A stretch of 64,000 nucleotides of DNA, taken from Incurvaria masculella (Eukaryota > Arthropoda > Insecta > Lepidoptera > Incurvariidae). The DNA lies in the NCBI GenBank assembly GCA_946894095.1, contig OX335659.1:131501-195500 (forward strand), given 5' to 3'. The notes under the pieces are model-generated. The model did no database searches and had not been told where the DNA came from. It saw nothing but the letters and a program-made list of their open reading frames with translations. The translations under genes and the position numbers were made by a program. Of this stretch, positions 12,851 to 24,879 are shown piece after piece (position 1 is the stretch's first letter; every line of letters begins with the position of its first letter).

Positions 12851-14396
12851 AGAAAATGTTGGCTTGAATACCAGAAATTTATTTGTGTTGTTGTGACCAT
12901 GCCATTTTGCTGCTTTGTGTCGTTGTTATGACCCAGAGGAGGGAGGTAGAGTGGAGGTATTGTAAGCTCATGTTACTTGAGAGCGCAGTGTCTCTAGTGC
13001 GACAATCGGGTGAAAAAACACTTCATGGTCGGGTCATGCACCGCCTTTTTTGCTATATCCATCTACAGGAAGAACCGGAAATGTTATTGATGTTATCATG
13101 TTTAATGATTCCAAGACAAACTAGAGGGTGCTGTTGCATTTTACTGTTAGTTTTCTCAGTAAAAAAACCCTTAAAAGTTTAGGTCTATGCCTTCCTTGGA
13201 TTTAAATAATTTTATTTTTAAAATGACATAAAATCATGCATATTGAAATCAACATTTCTAACTGTACGAACAAATTGCGCACCATCTGTCGGCAACACCG
13301 CAAGGCACTTGATCGCGACTGATTCTAAGCGATGCCATCTTATCGCGTGAGCTGTGACATAGCAACCCAGTTCGAGGGCACAGACCCAGTTTGCTCAGAC
13401 CAACTCCCCTCTGCCTCCCTCCTCTGTGGGTATGACATTAAGCGTCTGCTGTATTTAATACAAAGCATAGCGAGAGCACAGCTTTCATACATATTTCATT
13501 TTCGAGGCAGTTACAAAGACTGACTGACACTCTGGATGAGATGACGCTTTTTGTATGGGATGTACGGAATAAATAATTGTGTACCGCTGCTACCTGAACA
13601 CATCGAGTCATACATAATCTGAGAAGTGAGTTTACTCTCAGCTGTGACGACGTGTGTTGTACTCCACCTATGTTTGGCATTACAAAAAAGTCATTGTTGT
13701 TCCTTATGTGGACCGGCACAGATGGCAGCGACTAATTCGGCATAATTAGAAGCCGCCAATTTAACCTTTCGAGCAAGGTGCCAGGCCCGCTTCTAGGCCC
13801 GCAATAAGAAAGTTTTTCAAAAATTTTTACTAAACTTGCAAATAAATCCTACTGATTTTTTTTTCAATTATCTTCGTAAATGACAAAGTTATAATATTTT
13901 TCCGCTTTCCGGTTCTTATCCATCTTTATGAAGTAATTTCTTATCTTTGTGAAATGATTATGCACATAGGTACCTCGTAGTCGTCACCGTAGCTTTCTCG
14001 TGCAGTTCCACAAAAAATACCAATCTATGATTGGTTGATTAGTAGTAAATACGTTGATTCGTAATAAAATAATTTAAATAAATGATATACAGAGAACATC
14101 GATATCTAAAATCTCTGCATTTGAGTCACTGCTTCATCTATCATATCAAATGAATCAAAACAAGTACCAACCTAGTAGAAAATCAATATCGGTTTTTTTT
14201 TTCTACCATCTGGTTACCGGACTTCGAATCAACCCACACAACAGAGCCCTTTGGTTTTGCTGACTGTTACTAGGCAGTTACTTAGTATTTTGTTTGTAAA
14301 TTAAAGAGACAAGGTGTTACTCATTTATGTTTATATTTATCAATGTTGGATGAAACTTTAAACAAAACTAGACGAAATTTCTATACCAATTTGCAT
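12849..14396. other. Intergenic, nothing recognised
   Basis: Several short frames near 12.9-13.7 kb show no family resemblance and no exon-like composition. Confidence 0.35.
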
Positions 14397-14630
14397 AAGG
14401 GCTGATTTTTCAATAGTTTGATAAACAGCCAGATAGCTATTCGACGGATTTATTTACGTTTCTGCTTATCCATCCGATATAGTAAGTCCATATGTTTGTT
14501 AGTAAAATTATAGTCAGATAATTGTGATAGAATATATAATTCTCCGGCAGTGACTATCCATATTTTGAGAAACGTGAATTTGTACTATAAGTCCGATAAG
14601 TACTATCTGAGGATTGAAAAATCGACTCTT
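14397..14630. mobile_element. MITE with 18-bp inverted ends
   Basis: The ends are aagggctgatttttcaat and, inverted, attgaaaaatcgactctt. An inner inverted pair (cagatag / ctatctg) lies next to them. The ~234 bp element has no coding capacity. Confidence 0.65.
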
Positions 14631-15779
14631 ATAAACGAATAAAAGCGCAGCAAATTGATGATAACTTGTTCCGTGTGATGATTGTTATTTATTATAATAT
14701 GTGGGACTTAGTAGGTACTTACGGTGAAAGTTTCACTCCTCTGATCTACCATCAACAGTGGATTGTAGGCCAAAAAGTCTAAAACCTTAACCATGTCCAC
14801 TTATGGTAAATTATCCAACTACCGGGAAAAAAACACTTTTCCTCGTCTAAATTGTATGTTAATCTAGTTATTGCTGATCTAAAAGAATTTCTAAATGCCG
14901 TTTTGGAATGTACAACAAACAAACGAAAATTGGTTGATGGAGAATAGAAAGGCATGTTATTAATGTTGGGTTCGGAGCGCATCACCCTAAACGCCACAGT
15001 TAGGCATTGGCATTTGCAAGAATTTTTGTTTTTGTTAACTATAAAACTAAATTATCTCAATACAACTTTTTTTGACTTAATGCTTAAGTAAGCCCTCTAT
15101 ATTGGACTAGGTAAGCTATTCATCCAGTCACCGCTAAACTGCTCTCAAAGATGCCAGCTAACACTAGTTTAATCGAACACGATTCAGAGAGCAGTAGGAG
15201 CAGATAGACTCCAGGACTCCAAGATTAATGGAGGGAAGCCGTGGGGAGAGCGGACGGTAGGTTTTTTAAATGTGATAACATGAAGTTAGATAAAGGCAGT
15301 TGCAGGCGTAAACACACCATAGGAATATAAAATCGCACTTGCTGCAGCGGTCCCTCTAATGCCCCCTCAGGGCTGCCGCGCGGCGGGAGCGGACAGACAG
15401 TAGGTCACACACGTAGGGTAAGCAGAGTCCACAAGTGCTGATTGAATGTGTACACTTTAGTGAAAATTATTTGCAAGCTGTTCAATGAATTAAAGTTTTG
15501 TAAAAATATTTATATTAAAAAAATAATGTAACTAACTGTTGAAATATTGTAACAAAAGAACATTTACGGTGCTTACATTATTATTGTTATATAATACAAA
15601 AAATGTGCATAAAAGTATAATTCCTTGTATTATTTCTTGAAATCGTTGCACGAGCATGCACTGCGTATCACATTTTAAAAGAAAACATTTATATCTTGCG
15701 AGTAAATAAAGCTCTTTACTATGTGAAAAAGTTTTCATTACAATCCAAAACCGAACTTTTGCGAGGTGACGAAAGGTCT
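14631..15779. other. Intergenic, nothing recognised
   Basis: AT-rich with a GC-rich patch near 15.24-15.42 kb that has no convincing frame. Confidence 0.3.
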
Positions 15780-16152
15780 TAAGAACGGCCCGTAAGCTAT
15801 GCTCCCCATACAAACGTAGTTTACTAATCATTTGGAAACCGCTATTCCAATTAAATTGATATTTAATATCTAATATCAGGTTACAAATATCTGTGTCTGC
15901 ATGCTTTTATTTTTTTGAAAAATCCAAACAGAATAAAATGAAATCAAAAAGAAAATCTTCATACGAATTTTGTTTTCTCTGTGGTTTGACCCAGAATACA
16001 TTTACCGAAAAAACAAAGGCATGCAGACACAGATATTTGTAGCCTAATATTAGATACCACATATCAAGTAAGTTGAAACAGTGGTTTTCAAATTATTAGT
16101 AAACTACGTTTGTATGGGAGGCGAAATTTTCTGATGCTTACGGGCCGACCTT
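15780..16152. mobile_element. Foldback element, family A, complete copy
   Basis: Left arm from taagaacggcccgtaagc through atctaatatcaggttac; right arm is its inverted counterpart ending gcttacgggccgacctta. Arms are ~130 bp around a ~110 bp centre. Related copies: 49047-49405 (near-complete), 34579-34712 (left arm only), 37060-37105 and 28087-28162 (ends only). Confidence 0.85.
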
Positions 16153-16479
16153 AATCAACCCTTTCTGCACCTAAAGTCACAAACAGAAAGAGTTACTGTA
16201 CTCTACACTCCCAAAGTAAGATCCTCTAGTCTAGAACCTTTACCTATCTATAGGGTTGGTATATCATGGAATGCACTTACTGCCGAGGTATTAAGCCCAT
16301 GGATGTCATCGAGCCCATCTTACGCGTGGGTCTGGCGTACTCCATATGCCAAGCTTCAAACAAAACAATGATGCAACTTTCTTATGTTCTGCATAAAAAA
16401 TCCAATTAATGATACTGTTAGGAGGAAAATCAATTATTTATATTGCTTACATCCATGCAACGCTCTAACGGTTTTTGCT

Positions 16480-17145
16480 CCTCTATTTGGTGTTGCTCGC
16501 CGCGTCGGCAGCGGACATAAAACGCGGAGCGCTCGCTCGCAACAAGAGAGTCGGGCGCGGCGCTTGCGCCGGCCCACACGTCTCATTGGTACACCAGTCG
16601 CGCGCACCGAGTACTCATCGCGATGCTACCGCTGATCGGACGCTGCGCGCGAGCGGCGTCGTCGGCGCCAATCGGTCCGCTGCTTCGAGTCACACCAGGG
16701 AGTGTCTCCACGGTCTTCAATCTAGTAGCATACACCTCTACCCCTCGCTGCTGGGAACTCACACAGCACGCTTTACCACTATGCCATTCGGGCGCCACAA
16801 GCTCCGACTCGCCATTACGCCGGAAAAGAGATCGGCCACGATAGAGTAAAACCAGAAGAACCAGCTCGGGCGTCGTTTCGGAAAGTCACATCTTGGACTG
16901 GAGAGGATCGTGACGCAAGTGGGAGATTTTGTCTGCAACTCAATCCCTTCGAGATCGACGGCCGCGACTCTACTTCGGTGTGAACCGCCCAGCTGCGGCA
17001 TCCCTTGCCTCTGCTCCTGAGCGAACTGCTTCAGAACCTCGTTATGGAACTCTCGTGCTCAAAGAACTGTTAGTGATGCCTAGAGACCTACCTGTGCATC
17101 GTACTTCATTGGGTATGAAAGTCAATACATTAACCCTGTTTTAGG
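16480..17145 (+). other. Unexplained GC-rich island with open frames
   Basis: A sharply GC-rich block in AT-rich intergenic DNA. It contains a TATA-like catataaaacg-type stretch near 16515 and a 73-codon frame from 16623 (MLPLIGRCARAASSAPIGPL), whose start resembles a mitochondrial presequence in composition. A further frame lies at 16929-17144. Neither matches a family I know. It could be a retrocopy, a solo LTR or a small gene. Confidence 0.3.
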
Positions 17146-19239
17146 CTGTAGGTTAGCTTCTTAATTAGGGAGGCCAAAAACCCTTTAGCTTCACTTGTTA
17201 ATTACCATCTTGATTGCAATTTGAGTTTTAGTTTTCCATCAATATACCTTAATATTCGAATGCTTTCCAGTGGACTAACATGTCGTATCATATATCTAAA
17301 GTTATATAAGCCAGTTCATTAAAGAAACTATATAGAAATGTCGGCTTGTACTTGTCCAATGGACGGTATTGTCAGCATAATGTCGTTACAAAGTATACAT
17401 TTATGTTTTAAGATTTTTGTAATATTTCACGATAGATTAAACATAAATACATATCTCATTCGTTGGAATAAGCGACGTACGAAAAAGAATATTTACTTAC
17501 AATGTATTAGTTCAAGAGGTACGAAAAGGTTAATAAAACTGTGGGTCGTTTAAATGTATTTATTTATGTATTAAAAGGCATTATTGCATGCCACTAGGTG
17601 CAGAAGATTCATCTGAACCAATTAATGAACTTAAGGCTGTCGAGAAGTCACAGCAAATCTATGGTTTGAAAATTTAAGAAATGCATTCTTTGTTGGTCCT
17701 AACGTTTCCCTACCTTAACAGATTTTAAATTGAAAAAAAAAATGACTTGAGAAAGCCTGTTTTTAGGTCTTTGTGTTTTTATTTTTTGTAAATATCAGGG
17801 CTAGATCCGAAACTATAATAAATAGCAAAAAACACTCAAAAGACCACTCCTCTCACGGTTTGAATAAAAACTAAAAATGCGTTATTCGATTATTATTTTT
17901 TTTCCCTAGCCGCGAATTGAACTCGTTGATTTTGGAAAAAATACGTAACCTGTATTATTACGCCCGTCAATAGTGTCGCTTACAAGGAACAAATCCTGTG
18001 AAGTAATGTTATACAAAAAACTAAAGGAAAGTGTTGTTTTTAATAAACTGATTAAAATGTTGCAGTATTCATACATTACCCGTACCCAAAAAATAAAAAC
18101 ACAGACGTAGATTTTGACAATATATTTTAGAATCGAAAATTTCATAAACATAGGTATACATATCTTCCATTATATGATAGGATAATGACTCCCTTAAACA
18201 CAATTTCACGGGCGACACTCCAAAGAATCTTCCCGCAGTTTTTAGAAGTCATAGTTCTGTTCAGTTCAACCAATGAAACACTATACCGACCTAACAATGC
18301 AACTGAGTACATATCACTGCGCCTCTGATTTGATATTTTGGTTTGCAGTCGGTACCGTACTGTGTGAGTATAGATAGCGATATAGTGGAAGCGAGATAGC
18401 AAGCGATTCGCAAGTACAAGCCGCCATTTCTATATAGTTTCTTTATTGAACCAGGATATATAATCTTCCTAACCCTTCAGAGGACTGAAGGACTGTGCTT
18501 AGGAAAGCACACACATTGAAGATGGCGGCTGCTCCAGACATGCACTACACTTGATGCCTGTCCAATTTTATTTGGATCTGGTACTACGGACCTATCATGT
18601 TAGCACTATTAAGTAACTCACCTTCTCAAAACCTGTAATAGTTATTATCACGAGCTATCTACACTGAACTTCCTCAACCATACAAATAATAAGAAAGTAA
18701 ATGTTTACACTATTACAGCGGGCGTCCGAAAAAGCATCTTCTAGTCATTATATCTCCTGAACGCCACAACTGACAGCCGCATGACCGATACATTTCACAT
18801 GTACTTCCATAAAACACTAAAATTGACTATTTCCCTTATCTTTGTATTTCCACCACTATCAAGACTCTTCTAAGTCTTGAACGCTACCACTTAGAGTCGC
18901 ACCGGCACTTTCAGGGGTACGGCCTCTAGCCTTCAAAAGAGATTCCATCCATTTAAATTATAGTTCGAAAACGATCTTGTTGCCTCCCATACTATATTTT
19001 TTCATTTTATAATGTTGTCGTTCAACATTAGCTCCAGTTTTTAAGAAGAACCGATTTCAGGAACTTATTTTTTTTATTATTATTATCATTGATAGTATAC
19101 ACTAGCAACTTTAAGCTGATGCATGTACTTAAAATTTTGACCTTTTGAGTGCACTTCTACTATTGTGTTTTTAGTTAAGTTTAATACTATTATGGTGTTT
19201 ATCTAACTGGTTTTTAAAATAATTTACTGTGATAGCACT
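17146..19239. other. Intergenic, no gene seen
   Basis: AT-rich, without recognisable coding sequence or clear repeat structure. Confidence 0.35.
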
Positions 19240-20871
19240 AATCACTTCTTACGGCAATTTATTCCAGGAGTCCACTACTCTGTTTGAACTAAAGTACTTC
19301 CTTGGGTTTCAATGAAACCTGGTTTGATTAAGCTTTAGCGAATGGCCACGAAGTCCCGTTTTGTCCATTGTGTACACAGATTTAAGCTTAAGCACATCAT
19401 AGTGGGCATTAAGTATTTTAAAAGTTTCAATGAGGTCTCCTCTTCTTCTTTCTTCAAGTGTGGTAATACAGAGGAGTCGCATTCACTACGTATAATATGC
19501 ACAACGTATAAAAGTATTTTTTTCAAAAAAATCTAAACCATGCATATCGTATAATATTCACAACGTATAATTTTATACGTTGTGCAAGAAGAAAGTTTAA
19601 AAATAGAATCAACTGCATCATGCAGAACGTATAATGGTCACAATGTATAATATTCCTAACGTGAATCACAAAAATAGAAAACCATGCAGAACGTATAATA
19701 TGCCAAGAAGCACTGCATAAAGCGCCCTAAAAACGATACATTCAAGGCTGAAATTGCTACGAATAGATATTTGTTAAAGAGTAACAATTAGCTGCAACGC
19801 TAATTGAGACGGTCGAAAAGTCGCGTACGAGTATACGCTTTAAATGTATATGCATAAGGGCGCTTATCGTATGAAAAGTTTTTGGATTTAATGATATGCA
19901 TGGTTTTCTTTTTTTGTTAAATAAAGATCATAATTTTATACGTTGTGACTATTATACGTTATGCATGGAGAAATAAGTAATTTTATTTTTTAAACTTCTT
20001 CATGCACTACGTATAAAATTATACGATCTGCCGATTATACGTTGTGCATGGTTTTAAAATTTTGTTAAAATATGATATTATACAATCTGCATTTTAGACG
20101 TTCTGCCATTCCCCCATACAGAGTGCTTCAAGACGATCTTCATAGGACTTATTTCCCAAGGCTTGTACCATTTTGGGAGCCCGTCTTTGCACTCTCTCCA
20201 GGAGGTCATTGTCCTTCCTGAAGTATGGACTCCAAATTTGGAAAGCATACTCTAGGAGCGGACGGACATACGTTAGGAGAAGGCCTTCCTAATCAAGTAG
20301 AGAAACGAGTTCGTCTGTCAAGTGTATCCTGAATTTCAAGGCAAGCGATGATTGGATCGGCGAAAAACTTGGTGTCGTCGGCAAAGAGTGAGAAGGAAGC
20401 CTTCATAATTGCACCCAAGTCAGTCAGGAATCCTTGCTGTACACCGCTCAGCACATGGTGGGACACCGAAGTATCTTCACAGACTCTCACCTGAAATTGT
20501 CTATTGCTGAGAAAATCCTTGAATCATAGTAGAAGCTTTCCACGGAACCCGAAGTGCTCCAATTTGTGTAAAAGGAGTTTTATAGGAACTCTATCGAAGG
20601 CCTTCTCATAGTCCAGGTAAATGATACCCGTGGGCCGTCTCTCATCCCAATAACACGTCCATTTGTCCACACATTTGAGCAAGTTGATGAACATTGACTT
20701 TCTTGGGACAAATCCATGCTGCTCCTCAAGGAATACATTCTCATGGGCTAGGAAAGCTCTTATTTCAGATATTATTATTTTCTCCATAGCCTTGCAGACA
20801 ATACTCATCAGGCTAATTGGACGGTAATTGGCTGGGTCGAATTTGTCACCTTTCTTATGGCGAGTACACAT
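19240..20871 (-). mobile_element. CR1/jockey-type LINE split by a DNA element
   Basis: The - strand reads RHKKGDKFDPANYRPISLMS, LDYEKAFDRVPIKLLLHKL (20871-20524), then after a frameshift SGVQQGFLTD and FSLFADDTKFF (20490-20293), the catalytic box. It resumes below 19474 with a C-terminal frame equivalent to RRGDLIETFKIL. The 642-bp element at 19474-20115 lies between these parts. It is 5'-truncated, with at least one frameshift. Confidence 0.75.
19474..20115. mobile_element. 642-bp hAT-like non-autonomous element, copy 1
   Basis: Flanked by perfect 8-bp duplications atacagag (19466-19473 and 20116-20123). It starts gagtcgcattcactacg and ends gccattccccc. Imperfect inverted ends pair cactacgtataatatgca with cagaacgtctaaaatgca. 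Both halves are filled with acgtataat / attatacgt boxes set in catgca contexts. It has no open frame. The twin at 35630-36271 has exactly the same length. Confidence 0.9.
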
Positions 20872-20905
20872 TGCTGTAATGTATCACGTAATGTAATTTT
20901 TACCA

Positions 20906-21095
20906 GTGTGGACGTATCGGGAGCACGAAGCGAGCATTGACTACGAGCATCTGTTTCCGCCAGTGGCCGCGAGCACGCGAAGCGACGGCATGGAGTGCGA
21001 CGATCAATTTATTGCTCTCACGATTGTCAGTGCTTCATTCATTTTTATGTGGAAGCAAATACATATGTTTAGATATTTAATTGTATTTTTCTTAC
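20906..21095 (+). pseudogene. Possible Harbinger transposase N-terminal fragment
   Basis: After an acceptor-like tttttaccag, the + strand reads VWTYREHEASIDYEHLFPPV, then MECDDQFIALTIVSASFIF. A short acidic start followed by a hydrophobic run resembles the start of HARBI1-type nucleases. Its position, divergent from a MADF frame on the other strand, is the layout of PIF/Harbinger elements. The assignment is weak. Confidence 0.3.
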
Positions 21096-21318
21096 CTTTT
21101 CCAGTTCCCATCGAGTTTTTTTTTTTAGTTTCTCCCTGCGGTATGAAGCCAGAAGACTCACCATTTTGTTTTTGCATTTTTCTTCCGACATGTTCATCAA
21201 GTTTGCAATTTCCGACCATGCATCTAGTTATTTTTTTTTTATAGAAGTTTTCATTTTTTGGATTCCATAAAATGTCTCTACATCTATACGCCTCAATTAA
21301 ACTGATCGACTTTTCCAC
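21096..21318 (-). pseudogene. MADF-domain exon with a 2-base deletion
   Basis: The - strand reads SISLIEAYRCRDILWNPKNE, then NFYKKKITR. It must shift frame to continue AWSEIANLMNMSEEKCKNK and MVSLLASYRREKLKKK, ending at a donor-like g/gtaag (21095). The pattern is a MADF (Myb/SANT-like) DNA-binding domain. The frame change falls right after ITR, where two bases appear lost. MADF proteins occur both as host regulators and as ORF1 of Harbinger transposons; the broken state and repeat setting favour the latter. Confidence 0.6.
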
Positions 21319-21544
21319 GTGTCTTCACTCTATTCCATGTTTTCACTCGTGCTTGATTTGTGCTCATGCTCGCAAAAACAAAACCGTCCACGGCGCTGGC
21401 CCGAGCACACTGCGAGCCCCTTTGTGTTCGTCAAAAACCGACAAACGGCGGATTGAAATTTTGATTAGAGAACAAATGCACTCAATTAACAGTTGACAAT
21501 CCTACATTTTATAATTTCAAAAACTATACATGTGAATCCCGAGA

Positions 21545-21800
21545 GCCCGACGAAGTCCATGTGCTTTCACTTTCACAGGGGCTGCAAAAACCTCTGCGGC
21601 CAGTCAGGTGCTTTTTCGCACCATGTTTAAAAGACAAGTTTTACTTTGAGGGAAAAAGCTCAGCAGGGAGTCGACTAAAGTTTATCGATCGTAAAGATAA
21701 AATATTTAGGGTGGATTCCCTATCTGTTCCGCATTGAGCAATAGTAGAAAGGGGATGGAGGGACAGGTTATGCAGCTCCGAAGAGCATTCTCCATGGTAA
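21545..21800. repeat. Interspersed repeat, copy related to 58.5-58.8 kb
   Basis: Shares ttacaggggggctgcgaaaa-like and gccagtcaggtgcttc-like blocks with 58520-58800 in the same orientation. Family not recognised. Confidence 0.5.
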
Positions 21801-22265
21801 AGACCATATAAATAAGATGTACAAGAAGAACAAAGTCTGATAGTTGGCGGGACAAAAATCTAAATGCAACAGCGGTATAGGTGCACTGTTAATGTGTTGG
21901 TGATAAATAGTGTTGCCAAATCCCGAATCCAAAATTATCGATATCGATATTTATTGGTTGTGCATGTACACTGACATTTGTATAATAAAATATTTAATAA
22001 AACAATTTTAAAATCCCTTTGACTGGTAAGCACGCGACTCATCTGAGGGCGCGTAGCTGTCATCCACTAAGTAGAAAAAAGATGTAGATATTTTTTATAC
22101 ATAAATGTACACATAGCGGATGACCGCTACTCAGATGAATTCTTTTCGTATTCGTCCATGAGCACAAGGACAGGGGTCTACTCATGAAAGCGGACTTCTC
22201 GGGTTCGTTTCTGTAAAATCTATGTAGAAAAAAGTAGGCATATTTTAGGACCTTTATGTTCTATC
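21801..22265. other. Intergenic, no gene seen
   Basis: Nothing recognisable beyond short low-complexity runs. Confidence 0.3.
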
Positions 22266-22269
22266 TCTC

Positions 22270-22680
22270 TCTAACTCACTGTAGTGATATTTGAAATGGA
22301 CTCTCACTCCCACACTCTGTTCTTCCTGTAAGCGCACTGCGCGCGCATGCTGCATCTATGGTAAAGACAGTAGAATACAGGGAGAGACTCTACATCCCTT
22401 CGGAGTTGGAGGGTCTCTTAAATTCAGGGATACCTCGGGATCGTCGATGACACGCACGGCCCAATTCTATATCGAGTCCAGGAAACCAAGCAGGTACTTG
22501 CTGACCCATCCCACAAATGCAAACAATACTCCACGCAAAACCTCATCTGCGCCGGTATTCTGTGTAGCAATCACTGTTGCCTAAATTGAGCAGATCTTAA
22601 TTTGTAGCAGGATAAGGGTTGGGGAAAGCACAGAGCCATGCGGTACACCGGCGTTCACAGACATGGCTTTGGAGCAACAA
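22270..22680 (-). mobile_element. Jockey-type LINE fragment
   Basis: The - strand reads VLVDGCCSKAMSVNAGVPHG, SVLSPTLILL, a reverse-transcriptase motif. It then jumps, by internal deletion, to KYLLGFLDSI and NWAVRVIDDPEVSLNL, the C-terminal part of the same protein type. Confidence 0.6.
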
Positions 22681-22689
22681 CCATCAACC

Positions 22690-23510
22690 AAGACTTTTAT
22701 AATAAGAATAATATAATTTTACTTCAAGTAAATTGATACCTATAGCTATACACACATAACATACACATTGCCAATTATTTAAATTCCGCCAGTGATTATA
22801 CAATATTAAAATAAATTTAAACATTCAATCATGGAATTATAGAAGAAAAAAAAATTTTTTTTTCAGATAATAACAATACCAATAACATACCATATTTTCA
22901 TTTTCATTAATATTTCATATTATATTATTAAATAATTAATTTTTTAATATTTCAAAATCTGCATAAAATATTCTGTCGTATACAGCAATCATAAATACGT
23001 TATTGCATTGAGCCAGACGTTCTATCTACATGTAGTTACATCTCTGAAAAGAAATTTGCGCATGATCTTTTTTCCACGTTTGTATGGGGAGTTCACTGGG
23101 AAGGCCCACCTTAAACTTTGTGACAGTTTTGACACAAGCAAACCGCGTAAAGTTATAGAGGGCACATTGTCAGGCCCAACACGAGACCTTAACACGACTA
23201 GCTCTGTCTTCTCTACATTGTAGTTCAGTCAGTGCTGGGTCGCATACGGCTTGCACACAGTCAACAATCGCGGAGCCCCTTTATAGGAATCAGCAGCAGC
23301 ATGTCATCAGCGTAGCTCAGATTATTGATGCACGTCTCATCGAGATGACAGCCAACACTGGTGCCACTGAGTTCCTCTATGAGCCCGTTTACGTAGATGT
23401 TAAACAGGACCGGTGACGTGAACCCCCCCTGCCTGACTCCTCAGGTCAACCGATATTCAACAGAGAGAATGTCACCCCAGCGCCTAGTGATGTTATTTGT
23501 TCGAATTCAG
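22690..23510 (-). mobile_element. Degenerate LINE, family B
   Basis: The - strand reads GGFTSPVLFNIYVNGLIEEL, SVGCHLDETCINNLSYADDM, LLLIPIKGL, a reverse-transcriptase core with the YADD box and later stops. The 3' end carries taa-rich sequence and a cctatagctatacacacat stretch also found at 58940-59070, so the two are copies of one family. Confidence 0.65.
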
Positions 23511-24070
23511 TGAAACAGTTTGAAAACAGACGTTATTTTGCAGCATGTCTGAGGCGAGTTTGGAATTAGCATGTCAGGCAAGAACTGAGGTGTTTGGTTA
23601 CCGAATTGCACGACGACCAAGTTTGCACGACTAGATTGGAGTTTCCCCGCTAGACGGGCGGCCCAAGGGGAAGTCGTGTTAATTGGCAAGAAAAGGATTT
23701 TTTTGCGCGGCTCTTAGTTTTCGGATAGTAAACGTGTCCTTCAGGGTTGTTTTGTGATTGTGAGATACAACGCGTACCACAAGGACCAAACACTATGCGA
23801 TGTCTCGTGAGTTCCTATCGTCCTCTCCCAACCCATATGCCCACGACTTCGAACTAAAGTGCAACAAATTCGGCAGGGTAAGTACGCCTCCTAAGCAGCG
23901 GTATCATCAGCAAATGTTCCAGTGATATTTCATGACGCAACATACAATTCAGATATACACTTTCCAACTTGGCGAAATAAAATTTTTGCCTATAGTAAGT
24001 AAGTCAGTAAAATAAAAAAATAAACACACAGCTGATGCAACACACATCCGATTAGTGGAATAATTTGACT
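23511..24070. other. Intergenic, no gene seen
   Basis: No supportable feature. Confidence 0.3.
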
Positions 24071-24074
24071 GATT

Positions 24075-24310
24075 GCCCGAGCTGCTCCAAGGTTCGGGAT
24101 CATGTAAAAATCTAGATCTCTTTCCCCTACTAGGTTGTAGGGTTTAAGCCCGTCCTTGGTACTATTGCATTGGATGAAAAGATGGTCAAAGCGGCAATGA
24201 AAAATTATCCGTGTTTTCCATCCAGTTCAATGTAGCCATGCTCATAAAGGGAAGGTCCTGGCATGGAAACCAAATTCCTTAGGGAATGTGGTGTATTGGG
24301 CTAATATCAT
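24075..24310 (+). mobile_element. SINE body copy
   Basis: Contains the shared blocks ctactaggttgtagggttta, gaagcggcaatgaaaa-like and ttttccatccagttcaatgt, seen also at 35160-35405 and 53655-53812 (+) and, inverted, at 41945-42060, 46150-46385 and 49430-49500. Confidence 0.75.
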
Positions 24311-24879
24311 AACAATAGTTGGTTGGACAATCTATAACACTTTTGTAACTGCAATTGACAAACATCCTTTAAATGACCTGAAGCGAGCGAGTGACGAATC
24401 GATGGCCTGGTTCACTCCGCTTCCCGCCATCGCCGGCGACCAGCTAATATACTGTCTGTAAGAACAGCCAGTGATTATCGACAATAGCGCGAAGCGTAAT
24501 TAGTCCAGCATTTTGGCCGATGATAGATATTCTGCATGAATGCCATAAAATAATTTTATTCACGCAGACAGAAGCTGCTTCTTTGCACAATGTGCTAGAC
24601 TCAACTTGCGTCTGACGTTGCAAGTTACGCTGGTGCACTGCACTGATGCCACAAGATGGCGCCTCCCGCAATCGAAAGCACAGCGGTGAAGCATGACAGT
24701 GACATTTTATGTATTCCCTCGCTGATCGGCGGATACGAGGCTTTGAAGAAATGTTGGTTGTTCTGCTCTCATCTCAAAATGCAGGTCGATCATGTGGGTA
24801 TGGCTACAGCTTCATGACAGCCGGCACAGCCACCGAGACAACCTCAGCGAGCGTGTCTCGGTGAGTTTTTTTGGTGAGG
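24311..24879. other. Intergenic, no gene seen
   Basis: Nothing recognisable; possibly decayed LINE 5' sequence at its end. Confidence 0.3.

Noticed and set aside
12883..13719. Short frames near 13 kb as genes
   Set aside because: No motif, no exon-like composition and no convincing splice signals.
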